A program made the translations under genes and the position numbers. A stretch of DNA of 42,423 bases, taken from NCBI GenBank assembly GCA_966128725.1, contig CBHYLN010000030.1, positions 1-42,423 on the forward strand, read 5' to 3'. Below are positions 6,165 to 14,164 of this stretch, piece by piece. The notes beneath the pieces are model-generated. The model was not told the origin of the DNA. It worked only from the letters and a program-made list of their open reading frames with translations, and ran no database searches. The first letter of the stretch is position 1. Each line of letters begins with the position of its first letter. The stretch comes from JAFDZV01 sp966128725 (GTDB lineage Bacteria > Bacteroidota > Ignavibacteria > OLB7).

Positions 6165-8405
6165 ATGAACACCGTTAACGCCCGTGCCCATCACCTCTCC
6201 CGTCAACATTCCGTTTGCGCGGTGCTGTTCGCTGCCGCCTGTGCCGTGCTGATGCTGGCAACAACGGCCGCATTCGGGCGGATCATCCGTGTGAATCCCG
6301 CGTCAACCGGCGGCGATGGCAGCTCGTGGCCGGCGGCGATGGTTTCGCTGCGGGCGGCGCTGGAGGCCGCGGCCGAAGGCGATGAGATCTGGGCCACGGC
6401 CGGGACGTTTCTTCCGTATGCCGGTTCGCCATCTGATCCCGATGCCAAGGGGGCCAGCTTTGTGCTGAAGAAAGGTGTTGCCGTGTATGGCGGATTCGTC
6501 GGAACCGAAACCGAGCGGCAGCAGCGGAGTTTCCTGCGGCATCGTACCGTGCTCAGCGGTGATCTGGCCGGCAACGACGCCGATGCCATCGAGGCAGGCG
6601 ATGCCCGCCGTGCCGACAACAGCCTTCATGTTGTACGTGCCGAAAATTGCGACTCGGCAACGATTCTGGATGGCGTGATAATCACCGGCGGAAACGCGCG
6701 GAACGTTGTCGATATCGATGTGGCGCGCGGTGGCGGGCTTGTCTGCTTCGGTGGGCGCGTAACGCTTCGCAATTGCATCTTCGAGCGGAACGCCGCGCGT
6801 AATGGCGGCGGTGCGGCGGCATTCTTCTCCGCCTCGCCTACGATCATGTTCTGTACGTTTTCCAGGAACCGGGCGGGAACAACGCTTGATAGCGCGTTCG
6901 GCGGTGCGGTGGTAGTTGATGGCAATCAGCCCGGCGCCATGCCGATGATCGCCAACAGTTTCTTCTGGGATAACGGCGCGGCGGTGAACGAGCTGAGCGA
7001 TGCCGAGGCAAAAGGCGGCGCGGTGTATATCGCCCGGGGAACGTCCCTGCTGATGGTTGGATGTGTCCTGGCACAGAACCAGGTCACCGCTAACAAGGCC
7101 TCCGGTGGTGGCCTGTTCGCGGAAGTCGGTTCGCTGGATTCGATCATCAACTGCACCATCGTGGAAAATTCCGTGGTGGCGACCGGTGGGCGTGGCGGCG
7201 GCGTGGCGGCAGGCGCGGCGGTGATCGCCAACTCCATATTCTGGGGGAATGTGGCGGCGGCCGACAGCCAGATCGTCGCGCTGGATACGGTACCCCCAAC
7301 CGTGCGCAACGCGATCGTACAGCGTGGCTATCCGGGCACGCTTGTTGGCGACAGCGACCCGGAGTTCATCGATGCCGCAAGCCCGGCAGGCGAGGATAAT
7401 GTGTTCGGCACGCCCGACGATGGACTGCGTCCCAGCGGATTCTCGTCGGCCATCGATGCGGGATACATTCCCGCTCTGCGTATCCGGTCAGATATCCTCG
7501 GCAATCCCAGATTCGCGAACGTGATCGTTGATATCGGCGCGTACGAAACGCCCAGGATCGGGAGCTTCGACCACGGTGGCGTTCTGGCCGAACTTCGCCG
7601 TGGTGGCCTGGTGCTTGCGTTCCGGCACTCGCTTACCAACTGGACCCAGCGTGACTCCTCGGCATGGATCAACGACCGCTCCAATTGCGCCTTGCAGCGC
7701 AATCTCAGCGACGCCGGGCGCAACCAGGCCCATGTGATCGGCGGGTTCTTCCGCGCGCTGGGCATCCCAACCGCAGTGCCCGTTGCAAGCCCCATGTGCC
7801 GCACCAAGCAGACCGCGGAGCTGGCGTTCGGTTCCTTTACCGAAGCCGACATATGGATGAACGACCCCAGCCGTTGGCTTGCCGAACGGCGCACGGCGTT
7901 GGGAACTCGGCCGGCCGGCGGAACAAACACGGTGGTCGTAAGCCACCAGCTTGCAATCATCAGCGTGACCTCGTTCCATGAGGAGGAGATCAGCGAGGGG
8001 GATTGCATCATTCTGCGCCCGCTTGGCAACGATGCCTTCCAGGAGATCGACCATTGGACGCCTGACCTTCTGGAGCGACTGCAAAACCTGGGCTCCAGTG
8101 ACGTTGAACGGGATCCCCACGACGGTGCCGCACCCTCGGCCGGGCCTGCCGTGGCGGCGACGTTGTTCCCAGTGCCAAGCTCCCGGCGCGCCACGCTGCG
8201 CGTGGAGTTGGCGGCGGCGGCGGAACTCCGTGTTGACATCGCCAGCGCCAACGGTGGAGTTGCAACGGTGGTGTCCGATGGCCGTCGTGAGGCCGGCGTG
8301 CATCTTGTTGACGTGGATGTATCGGCGCTTGCCAGCGGCTTCTACGTCTGTCGCGTGTGGGCGGGCGCCCGGGCCGTGATGGTGCCGTTGGTTGTGGTGC
8401 GGTAG
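6165..8405 (+). CDS. Secreted beta-helix / histidine-phosphatase-like protein with T9SS-type sorting domain
   Basis: A 746-residue multidomain exported protein. Residues 1-38 form a long signal peptide (hydrophobic A-V-L-F-A-A-A-C-A-V-L-M-L-A). About 40-460 is a right-handed parallel beta-helix with repeats such as C-x-F-x-x-N-x-A-x-x-G-G-G, ending in a D-I-G-A-Y-E segment typical of choice-of-anchor Q proteins. About 466-640 is a histidine-phosphatase-like domain: F-R-H with R487 and H488, N-C-A-L-Q-R-N-L-S-D-A-G-R, R546 in M-C-R-T-K-Q-T-A-E-L-A, and H594 in V-V-V-S-H. These are the expected catalytic positions, so activity is possible. About 664-746 is a C-terminal beta-sandwich with L-F-P-V-P-S-S and V-D-V-S-A-L-A-S-G-F-Y, matching T9SS (Por) sorting domains. 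Predicted location: cell surface or secreted. The substrate is unknown. Confidence 0.85.
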   Translation: MNTVNARAHHLSRQHSVCAVLFAAACAVLMLATTAAFGRIIRVNPASTGGDGSSWPAAMVSLRAALEAAAEGDEIWATAGTFLPYAGSPSDPDAKGASFVLKKGVAVYGGFVGTETERQQRSFLRHRTVLSGDLAGNDADAIEAGDARRADNSLHVVRAENCDSATILDGVIITGGNARNVVDIDVARGGGLVCFGGRVTLRNCIFERNAARNGGGAAAFFSASPTIMFCTFSRNRAGTTLDSAFGGAVVVDGNQPGAMPMIANSFFWDNGAAVNELSDAEAKGGAVYIARGTSLLMVGCVLAQNQVTANKASGGGLFAEVGSLDSIINCTIVENSVVATGGRGGGVAAGAAVIANSIFWGNVAAADSQIVALDTVPPTVRNAIVQRGYPGTLVGDSDPEFIDAASPAGEDNVFGTPDDGLRPSGFSSAIDAGYIPALRIRSDILGNPRFANVIVDIGAYETPRIGSFDHGGVLAELRRGGLVLAFRHSLTNWTQRDSSAWINDRSNCALQRNLSDAGRNQAHVIGGFFRALGIPTAVPVASPMCRTKQTAELAFGSFTEADIWMNDPSRWLAERRTALGTRPAGGTNTVVVSHQLAIISVTSFHEEEISEGDCIILRPLGNDAFQEIDHWTPDLLERLQNLGSSDVERDPHDGAAPSAGPAVAATLFPVPSSRRATLRVELAAAAELRVDIASANGGVATVVSDGRREAGVHLVDVDVSALASGFYVCRVWAGARAVMVPLVVVR

Positions 8406-8492
8406 GCAGGCTTTTGCCTGGCCGGCAGTGCGCACCACGTATCAGTTGTATAGCGCGATGCGTGCGTAGCCGATCTGCTCCCCGAATATGAC

Positions 8493-8530
8493 GCGGCCCC
8501 ATCGATGTGCATCCACATCAATGGGGCCGC
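8493..8530. terminator. Strong bidirectional terminator
   Basis: GCGGCCCCAT (8493-8502) pairs with ATGGGGCCGC (8521-8530), and inside it GATGTG (8504-8509) pairs with CACATC (8514-8519) around loop CATC, with a single C/A mismatch. The plus strand continues TTGTTT. It lies between two convergent genes (the beta-helix protein and the first anti-sigma gene), so it probably ends both transcripts. Confidence 0.8.
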
Positions 8531-8590
8531 TTGTTTGGCAGGTGTCAACGCGGGGCGATCGCTTGCCGTGGCAGGTGGCCCCGCCGACGA

Positions 8591-9331
8591 TCAGCGATGT
8601 CTGTGCTGGCCGTTGCTCAGCCGCACGGTATCGTCCTCGAACACCGTGGGTTCCTGGCGCTCCAGCGAACCAGTACCACCGGAATGTGTTGGCGTGTTGG
8701 CACGAACCTCATGGCCCGCAGCATCACCGGATCTGGCGGGTTGCGCGGTGGCCGACGGTGCGACGCTCGCGACAGCGGGCCTGGAGGGTATGCGGCGCAG
8801 CGAGGGGGTGGTGCTCAGTGCTACCTGGCGGACAACGTCCGTGGCAAATGTGTATGCGCTTGCGGTCTGCCGAAGTTCGCCGGCAGCCATTTCGGCCGAC
8901 TGTGTTGTGCCTGGAGCCACGGCTGGTTGGTCCCCAATCGTCGGCGTTGATTCGGTACGTGTATTGGCGACATCGGTGCCACCAGATTGCGGGCCATTGT
9001 TATGCACCACCATCAGCACCGTACCAGCCAGCAGCAGCGCGCCAGCACATCCGCCCGCGATCTTCATCCACAGTGATCCAGCAACAGCCGCGGCCGTGCC
9101 GGCCGGGGTTGCCGTGGCAAATGCGTGCATCAGATGCTGGCCTGGTTCGGTCGCAACGGCCGGCAATGTGGCGCGGTCGTGCTCGATTGCCGTTGCAATG
9201 GCTTGTTCGGCACGGACCTGGCGCTGAATCGAGGTGTCCGATGCGGCCAACTTCTGGAACTCCTGTTGTTCGCTCGGGCTCATTCTGCCGCTGACAAAGC
9301 GCTCTATTGCTCGTTCCTTCTGACTACGCAT
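8591..9331 (-). CDS. Membrane anti-sigma factor-like protein (pair 1)
   Basis: A 246-residue protein whose start overlaps the sigma-factor stop (TAATG, 9329-9333), so translation is coupled. The cytoplasmic N-terminus (about 1-50) has the helical pattern I-E-R-F-V-S-G-R-M-S-P-S-E-Q-Q-E-F seen in anti-sigma/FecR-like N-terminal domains. No H-x3-C-x2-C zinc motif is present. A single TM helix spans about 88-109, followed by a periplasmic tail of about 135 residues rich in Thr, Ala, Ser and Pro, with no recognised domain. By family logic it would hold the cognate ECF sigma at the membrane until an envelope signal releases it. It is paralogous in layout to the gene at 16511-17269. Confidence 0.75.
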   Translation of the reverse strand: MRSQKERAIERFVSGRMSPSEQQEFQKLAASDTSIQRQVRAEQAIATAIEHDRATLPAVATEPGQHLMHAFATATPAGTAAAVAGSLWMKIAGGCAGALLLAGTVLMVVHNNGPQSGGTDVANTRTESTPTIGDQPAVAPGTTQSAEMAAGELRQTASAYTFATDVVRQVALSTTPSLRRIPSRPAVASVAPSATAQPARSGDAAGHEVRANTPTHSGGTGSLERQEPTVFEDDTVRLSNGQHRHR

Positions 9332-10020
9332 TAGTTTGAATCCTCCGTCCGTGCTCGATTCCGCTGCTGTATGTTCGGTGTCTCGCGTGTTGATTCCGGC
9401 GTTGCCGGACCCAGTGTAGCAGCCACCATTTTCCGAAGCTGTGCCCGGGCACGCGATGCGCGCGCCCAGATGGCGTCCGGCGTTTTGCCGGTCATCGCCG
9501 CGATTTCATCGAATCGGTATCCGCAGTAGAGATTCAGAATCAACACTTCGCGGTACTCGAACGAAAGGCGGTCGAGCATGGTAAGAACAAGCTCCTCCAG
9601 CTCCGATGGTTCGCGTTCCGTCTGTGCCAACAGATGCGACTCGTTGGCATCGTCGATCGGCACCAGCGGCTTGCGGGCCCTGATCTGGTCGATGCAGAGA
9701 TTTCGTGCCACCCGCAGCAACAGCCCCCCCGGATTGCGTACCGGCTGCGGAGCCGCCCGCAACTGAATCACCCGCTCCCACATCTCCTGTGTCACATCCT
9801 CGGCCTGTTGCTGATTGCCGAGGATCTTCAGACAATACACATACATCCGCTGCTGATAGCGCTTGAAGAGCGCACGGAATCCCCGCTCGTCTCCTTCCAG
9901 GAATCGAGCGAAATCACGTGCATCGTTGTTCAGTTGCTCTTCGGAAATCGCCACTTGGGTTTCACCAAGAATCCATGGTAGACAACAATTCGCGGACTCT
10001 GCATCGCCGCTCCCGAGCAC
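9331..10020 (-). CDS. ECF RNA polymerase sigma factor (pair 1)
   Basis: An extracytoplasmic-function sigma factor of up to 229 residues. Region 2 shows F-L-E-G-D-E-R-G-F-R-A-L-F-K-R-Y, then C-L-K-I-L-G-N-Q-Q-Q-A-E-D-V-T-Q-E-M-W, and R-N-L-C-I-D-Q-I-R. Region 4 has L-S-F-E-Y-R-E-V-L-I-L, then Y-R-F-D-E-I-A-A-M-T-G-K-T-P-D-A-I and R-A-S-R-A-R-A-Q-L. The first available start is a GTG at 10020; another GTG at 9954 (M-A-I-S-E-E-Q-L after initiation) begins closer to the domain and may be the true start. It is transcribed divergently from the first META lipoprotein. The 198-bp gap between them must hold both promoters. Confidence 0.9.
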   Translation of the reverse strand: MLGSGDAESANCCLPWILGETQVAISEEQLNNDARDFARFLEGDERGFRALFKRYQQRMYVYCLKILGNQQQAEDVTQEMWERVIQLRAAPQPVRNPGGLLLRVARNLCIDQIRARKPLVPIDDANESHLLAQTEREPSELEELVLTMLDRLSFEYREVLILNLYCGYRFDEIAAMTGKTPDAIWARASRARAQLRKMVAATLGPATPESTRETPNIQQRNRARTEDSN

Positions 10021-10218
10021 ATATCGAGAAGACGGATCAGATTCTGCAAACCTGACAGGCCTTTGTTCCGTTGTAGTAGTACTGTCCAGGCCAGTATCCC
10101 CCTGCAGGCTACGTCAATCGCGCGACAACGGCAAACGATCGTACACCCCGGACCGGCGGCCGGCGAGTTGTGCACGGGATGGCTGATGATGCTAACGATA
10201 ACCAATGAGGTACAGACA

Positions 10219-11049
10219 ATGAACAGGATGGCTGCATTCGCACTCGTAATCGCGTCGTTTGTTGTAGGCGGTTGTCATGGCTGGGTATTCCCGGTTGATC
10301 CGGATCCATCCACCCCTACCGCCAAGACATTGGTGAAAACACGGTGGTGCCTGCAATCGATCACAACACCCGATAGCGCCAAGTATCACGTTCGATCGTC
10401 CGGTAGCGCGTACATACTGATGGATACATCCGGGGCCGCAATCGGCGCCGGTGGATGCAACACCTTCACGGCGTCGTTTACATCTACCGACAGCACGCTC
10501 GGTATTACCGGGTTGACGGCGACCAATTCGGTCTGCGACTCGACCGATACCCTGGAAGCCGTGTATTTCAAGGCCTTGCGGAGCGCGAAGTCGTACATGA
10601 TAAGTGGTGGCATCCTGACGATGTGGTACGGTGACTCCACCGGGTATGGCTTCATGACGTTTAACAACTGCGGTGGCAATAGCGGTGGCGGGCGGGATAC
10701 CACACGAGGCCGCAGTGTAGGGACCCAGTTCGGTCTGGGCTTCAACGCCACGGTAACCTTCCAGTTGGAACCCATTGTGATCACGCTTGCCGATCTCAAG
10801 GATGATCGTTGCCCGGATACCGGAAATTGCTCCGAGACCGATTCCGACGATGCCGTTGTGGATCTGTTGGTTGATCTTCCCGACATGATTCACCGTGTTT
10901 CGCTGCACACCAATGCCGGGCGCGGTAACACCGTGATCAAGATAGGGCCGTATACCATCAAGCTGGTGGCATTGACACCCGCACCTGTTATCAAGAAGAA
11001 GCATCGCAAGGAAGAGTGCTCCGTAACGCTGATTGTGCTGAAGGATTGA
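10219..11049 (+). CDS. META-domain lipoprotein 1
   Basis: A 276-residue lipoprotein. The chosen ATG (10219) follows GAGG and begins a good signal peptide with lipobox V-V-G-G-C-H; the frame is open further upstream but without signal features. The META (HslJ-like) domain, about 38-150, has T-R-W-C, G-G-C-N-T-F, S-V-C-D and ends F-N-N-C. A second domain (about 165-276) has L-K-D-D-R-C-P-x4-C, a C-x5-C pattern, and the beta-rich end Y-T-I-K-L-V-A-L-T-P. That domain recurs in two of its neighbours. Predicted place: outer membrane, periplasmic or surface side. Function is unknown; META proteins include heat-shock and novobiocin-resistance protein HslJ. First of four tandem paralogues. Confidence 0.85.
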   Translation: MNRMAAFALVIASFVVGGCHGWVFPVDPDPSTPTAKTLVKTRWCLQSITTPDSAKYHVRSSGSAYILMDTSGAAIGAGGCNTFTASFTSTDSTLGITGLTATNSVCDSTDTLEAVYFKALRSAKSYMISGGILTMWYGDSTGYGFMTFNNCGGNSGGGRDTTRGRSVGTQFGLGFNATVTFQLEPIVITLADLKDDRCPDTGNCSETDSDDAVVDLLVDLPDMIHRVSLHTNAGRGNTVIKIGPYTIKLVALTPAPVIKKKHRKEECSVTLIVLKD

Positions 11050-11084
11050 TCGGCTGTTTCGGAAACGGAATTCCCCAGCATGAG

Positions 11085-11117
11085 CGGGTCCCGAACTGTT
11101 GTCAGGTTCGGGGCCCG
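11085..11117 (+). terminator. Stem-loop after META lipoprotein 1
   Basis: CGGGTCCCGAAC (11085-11096) pairs with GTTCGGGGCCCG (11106-11117), 12 bp with one wobble, loop TGTTGTCAG. No T-tract follows. The loop and 3' arm share GTCAGGT with the stem-loop after the next gene. Confidence 0.5.
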
Positions 11118-11277
11118 TCGTGCGTCGTAGAGTATTGGGTTCTGCGGGTGATCGCGAACGTCCCTTGTGGGCGCGGGTGATACCGCGGCATGATGCCGTG
11201 CGTCCGTGCGCCTGCCAATCCCCGATATTGTTGTGGTTGCCGCCAATTCAGTAGAGCAACAGGTGAGGCATATCCCA

Positions 11278-12135
11278 GTGTTGGCCGCTTTCAGCGCAGG
11301 TGTTACTTCAGCGATCCGCCGGCATCATGCGGCGTTGTTCGTGCTTGGCGCGCTCACAATCGGCCTTTCCGCCGGCGGTTGCCGCGATCAATTCGGGCCG
11401 GGCACGCCACCGGTGGTGTTGCCCGCTGGTGAGCCACTTGCCGGTACGCGGTGGTGCGTAGTGCAGATCGAGAAATCCGGCGGTCAGGCCGAACGGTCCG
11501 ACCCCGGGAGCAGTGCCTGGCTGAGTTTCGATTCATCCGGAAGGATGCATGGGTTCAGCGGGTGCAATTACATCGAGGCGGCCTACGAAACACACGACAG
11601 CACGTTGACGGTTCGTGAGCTTGCCGGCACCGATTTTTCCTGTGCTTCCAACACATCGTTTGAACGTGATCTGCTCGGTGGATTGGATTCGATGCGAACG
11701 TACCACGCCAGCAACGACCTTCTCACAATTGGCTATTCCGATGGTGGAATCCGGGGGGAGATCAGCCTGGAGAAGTGTTCCCGCGCGATAACCGGCGCAA
11801 CACCCATCGGCCAATCGGAGATCCGTGCCCGATACGATCAGGACATGGCGATCCCCGAGCAAGCGTTGACCCTTCGTGTGGCGGACATCATTGATAAGCG
11901 TTGTGCAATCGGTGTGCACTGCATCCAGGCCGGCGATGCCATCGTGACGTTGAATGTCTCGATTCCGGGCACAAGCAAGCAGATGATACTGCATACAAAC
12001 GCGGCTGATGGCAATGTTGCCGATACGCTTGGCAATGTCACCGTTACGCTTGTCGCGCTTGAGCCGTACCCGAGTGCCCTGCGTACCGCCGTGCTCGAGA
12101 AGTACGTTGCCACCCTGGCAATCGGAAAAATTTGA
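11278..12135 (+). CDS. META-domain lipoprotein 2
   Basis: Paralogue of the preceding gene. The best start is a GTG at 11278 with a strong Shine-Dalgarno (AGGTGAGG, 11261-11268), giving 285 residues; the frame is open back to an ATG at 11206. The signal peptide ends in the lipobox L-S-A-G-G-C-R-D. The META domain (about 55-165) has T-R-W-C, S-G-C-N-Y-I, F-S-C-A and L-E-K-C. The C-terminal domain (about 180-285) has I-I-D-K-R-C-A-x4-C (C-x5-C), then V-T-L-V-A-L-E-P-Y-P and a final Y-V-A-T-L-A-I, as in the fourth paralogue. The C-R-D sequence after the lipobox is shared with genes 3 and 4, which suggests tandem duplication. Confidence 0.85.
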   Translation: MLAAFSAGVTSAIRRHHAALFVLGALTIGLSAGGCRDQFGPGTPPVVLPAGEPLAGTRWCVVQIEKSGGQAERSDPGSSAWLSFDSSGRMHGFSGCNYIEAAYETHDSTLTVRELAGTDFSCASNTSFERDLLGGLDSMRTYHASNDLLTIGYSDGGIRGEISLEKCSRAITGATPIGQSEIRARYDQDMAIPEQALTLRVADIIDKRCAIGVHCIQAGDAIVTLNVSIPGTSKQMILHTNAADGNVADTLGNVTVTLVALEPYPSALRTAVLEKYVATLAIGKI

Positions 12136-12147
12136 TCGTGATGTTCG

Positions 12148-12175
12148 TCCGGGCCTGTCAGGTCGTGGGCCCGGA
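12148..12175 (+). terminator. Stem-loop after META lipoprotein 2
   Basis: TCCGGGCC (12148-12155) pairs perfectly with GGCCCGGA (12168-12175) around a 12-nt loop that contains TGTCAGGT. It starts 12 bp after the stop codon. No T-tract follows. The loop resembles that of the stem-loop at 11085-11117. Confidence 0.5.
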
Positions 12176-12294
12176 ATACGTCCTGTGTGTGTTACGATCA
12201 ACAACGCAGTGCAACCGGCGCCGGTGGTGTTGCGTTTGATCGGTTCGCGGGTCATGCAAGGCGGCACTTGACGTCGAAAAATCAAGAGAGCGTG

Positions 12295-12816
12295 ATGGTA
12301 GGTAGAAGCATAATGGCACCATTTGCCCGTCGGTCCGCAACGATGTGGGTTGCGCTGGCCGTGGTGGGTTGTGCGGCAGGTCTTGCGGCGGGATGTCGCG
12401 ACACGTTTCCGCCACTGGATCCCGGGGGCTCGAACAACGGGTTCGCCGGAACCGCGGGCCGTACGTATCCGCTTGAGGATCGCGACTGGAGTCTGATCAG
12501 TTTCGTGGATGCGTCCGGTAATCGGCGGTTGGTTGACTCAAACGCTCGGGTGTTCATGCGGCTGGCAGGTGGTGGTCTTTCGGGATACACCGGGTGCAGT
12601 CCGCTGAAGGGAACCTATAGCCTTGATACGGCGACCGCCCGGCTGCAGTTTGCGGCTGGTGTGTATGCGGCCGGCATGGTCTGCGTGGACACACAATACG
12701 AGTCTGGGTATCTTGGGGCATTAAATGCCGCGCGCGGGTACTCGATGCCGGATTCCACCAGGCTTGTGATCAATTACGATGCGAATCTGAAACTCGAATT
12801 CGAGTTACGCCGATAG
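12295..12816 (+). CDS. META-domain lipoprotein 3 (short form)
   Basis: A 173-residue lipoprotein. ATG 12295 follows AAGAGAG; a second ATG at 12313 is possible. The signal peptide ends in the lipobox L-A-A-G-C-R-D, followed by F-P-P-L-D-P like its neighbours. It carries one diverged META domain (about 55-173): R-D-W-S replaces T-R-W-C, T-G-C-S-P-L replaces G-C-N, M-V-C-V-D is kept, and the terminal F-x-x-C is absent. The C-terminal C-x5-C domain found in the other three is missing altogether. It is either a trimmed paralogue or a specialised short form; the frame is intact and ends cleanly, so it is not scored as a pseudogene. Confidence 0.8.
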   Translation: MVGRSIMAPFARRSATMWVALAVVGCAAGLAAGCRDTFPPLDPGGSNNGFAGTAGRTYPLEDRDWSLISFVDASGNRRLVDSNARVFMRLAGGGLSGYTGCSPLKGTYSLDTATARLQFAAGVYAAGMVCVDTQYESGYLGALNAARGYSMPDSTRLVINYDANLKLEFELRR

Positions 12817-12853
12817 CATCGACGTGCGAACGAAAATTGGATAGTGAACGACT

Positions 12854-12880
12854 GATGCTTCTGCCCGATGCGGGAGCATC
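12854..12880 (+). promoter_or_regulatory. Stem-loop just upstream of META lipoprotein 4 ribosome site
   Basis: GATGCT (12854-12859) pairs with AGCATC (12875-12880), and inside it CCCG (12864-12867) pairs with CGGG (12871-12874), with a 4-nt bulge. The Shine-Dalgarno AAGGAGA of the next gene starts 3-4 nt after it. It may stabilise or tune translation of that gene, or be the 3' end structure of the preceding message. Confidence 0.4.
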
Positions 12881-12895
12881 ATCAAGGAGAATATC

Positions 12896-14140
12896 ATGAA
12901 ACACACCCTGGCAACATTGTTCATGCTGGCAGCCCTCGTGGTGGCGGGCTGCCGAGATTGGTATCCACCGGTCGATCCGCGCGATCCGGTTGATCCGCCG
13001 CCCACCTATTCGTTGACGGGCACGCGCTGGTGTCTGCAGGTTATCGAAAGCAACGGGACAGGCGAGGTAGTGGATCCCAAGCTTGGCATCTTTCTGAACT
13101 TCGTTGATGGTGCCTCGTTCAAGGGATTTGGTGGCTGCAACAACATGGGAGGCAGCTATGTTGCCGCCGGCAATCAGCTTACGATCACCGACTTGTACAG
13201 CACCGATATGGCGTGCGGCGATGCCGGGCGTTACGAGGCGGAGTTCTCGGCCGCGCTGATGGCTGCGAAAACCTACACCATCAATGGCGCGGAGTTGCGC
13301 ATCAACTGTGGCGGTGTCCCGGGAACAACCACGCGCGGCACGGTGCTTGTGTTCACTGCCTGCGACAATATCCCGGTTGATCCTCCCGTTAGGCTTCCGT
13401 TCGAGCGGACCCGTTGGTGCCTCCAGAAGATCTCGCTTGACGATGGTGCTACATCCACTGTGGTGGATCCGTCATACGGCGCGTACGTCGAGTTCGACGG
13501 CAGCGGCCAGGTTACCGGCTTCGGCTCGTGCAACGGCTTCGGCGGCGACTATCAGATAAAGCCAAATCAGGGGCTGTATGTGGGGAATCTGGTTGGGACC
13601 AAGATCTGGTGCGGCGACGGCAAGGGCGAGGTGGAAAATCAGTACATGGCGTTGCTGGGTTCGGCAATGTCGTATGAGGTGACCGGCGATCAACTGATCA
13701 TCTATACCGCGTCGTTGCTCAACTCGCGACCGACCCAGGGGCAGCTTGTGTTCCAGGCGTGCTCGGTTGATCCCAATCCCGGCAACTGCCAGGTGGATGT
13801 AATGGAGGGGAAGGATTTCGATCTTCCGTACGGCTGCACGGCCGTGATGGCCAGCGCTGCCAATCCGTCCGCTGTGAAGGTGCAGATCGTTGATGTCAAG
13901 GATTCGCGCTGCCCGTTTGGCGCAACCTGTATCCGCGAGGGAAGCGTGGCCGTCACGCTGACCGCCAGCACGCCGAACACCACCAGCACGGTGACGTTGG
14001 AGCTTGGTGAAAACGGAATCGCGGAGCGTGAGGTTGATGGATTCCGTTATACCCTGGTTCAGGTGCGGCCATACCTTCCGGTTGGCCAGACCGCGGAGCT
14101 CAAGGATTACATCGCGGTGCTTCACATCGTGCGTATCTAG
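12896..14140 (+). CDS. Double-META lipoprotein 4
   Basis: A 414-residue lipoprotein with a strong Shine-Dalgarno (AAGGAGA) and a textbook short lipoprotein signal peptide, M-K-H-T-L-A-T-L-F to lipobox V-V-A-G-C-R-D. Two META domains follow: about 38-155 (T-R-W-C, G-G-C-N-N-M, M-A-C-G, F-T-A-C) and about 165-290 (T-R-W-C, G-S-C-N-G-F, I-W-C-G, F-Q-A-C). The C-terminal domain (about 305-414) has K-D-S-R-C-P-x4-C (C-x5-C) and ends Y-I-A-V-L-H-I-V. It is the longest of the four tandem paralogues and looks like an internal META duplication. Probable location is the outer membrane. No binding partner can be named. Confidence 0.88.
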   Translation: MKHTLATLFMLAALVVAGCRDWYPPVDPRDPVDPPPTYSLTGTRWCLQVIESNGTGEVVDPKLGIFLNFVDGASFKGFGGCNNMGGSYVAAGNQLTITDLYSTDMACGDAGRYEAEFSAALMAAKTYTINGAELRINCGGVPGTTTRGTVLVFTACDNIPVDPPVRLPFERTRWCLQKISLDDGATSTVVDPSYGAYVEFDGSGQVTGFGSCNGFGGDYQIKPNQGLYVGNLVGTKIWCGDGKGEVENQYMALLGSAMSYEVTGDQLIIYTASLLNSRPTQGQLVFQACSVDPNPGNCQVDVMEGKDFDLPYGCTAVMASAANPSAVKVQIVDVKDSRCPFGATCIREGSVAVTLTASTPNTTSTVTLELGENGIAEREVDGFRYTLVQVRPYLPVGQTAELKDYIAVLHIVRI

Positions 14141-14164
14141 CAATACTCCGGGCAGCGGCGGCCC

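Noticed and set aside
8488..9294. Plus-strand open frames opposite the first anti-sigma gene
   Set aside because: Translations show no domain or signal, and the minus-strand gene has a coupled start, a TM helix and a paralogue.
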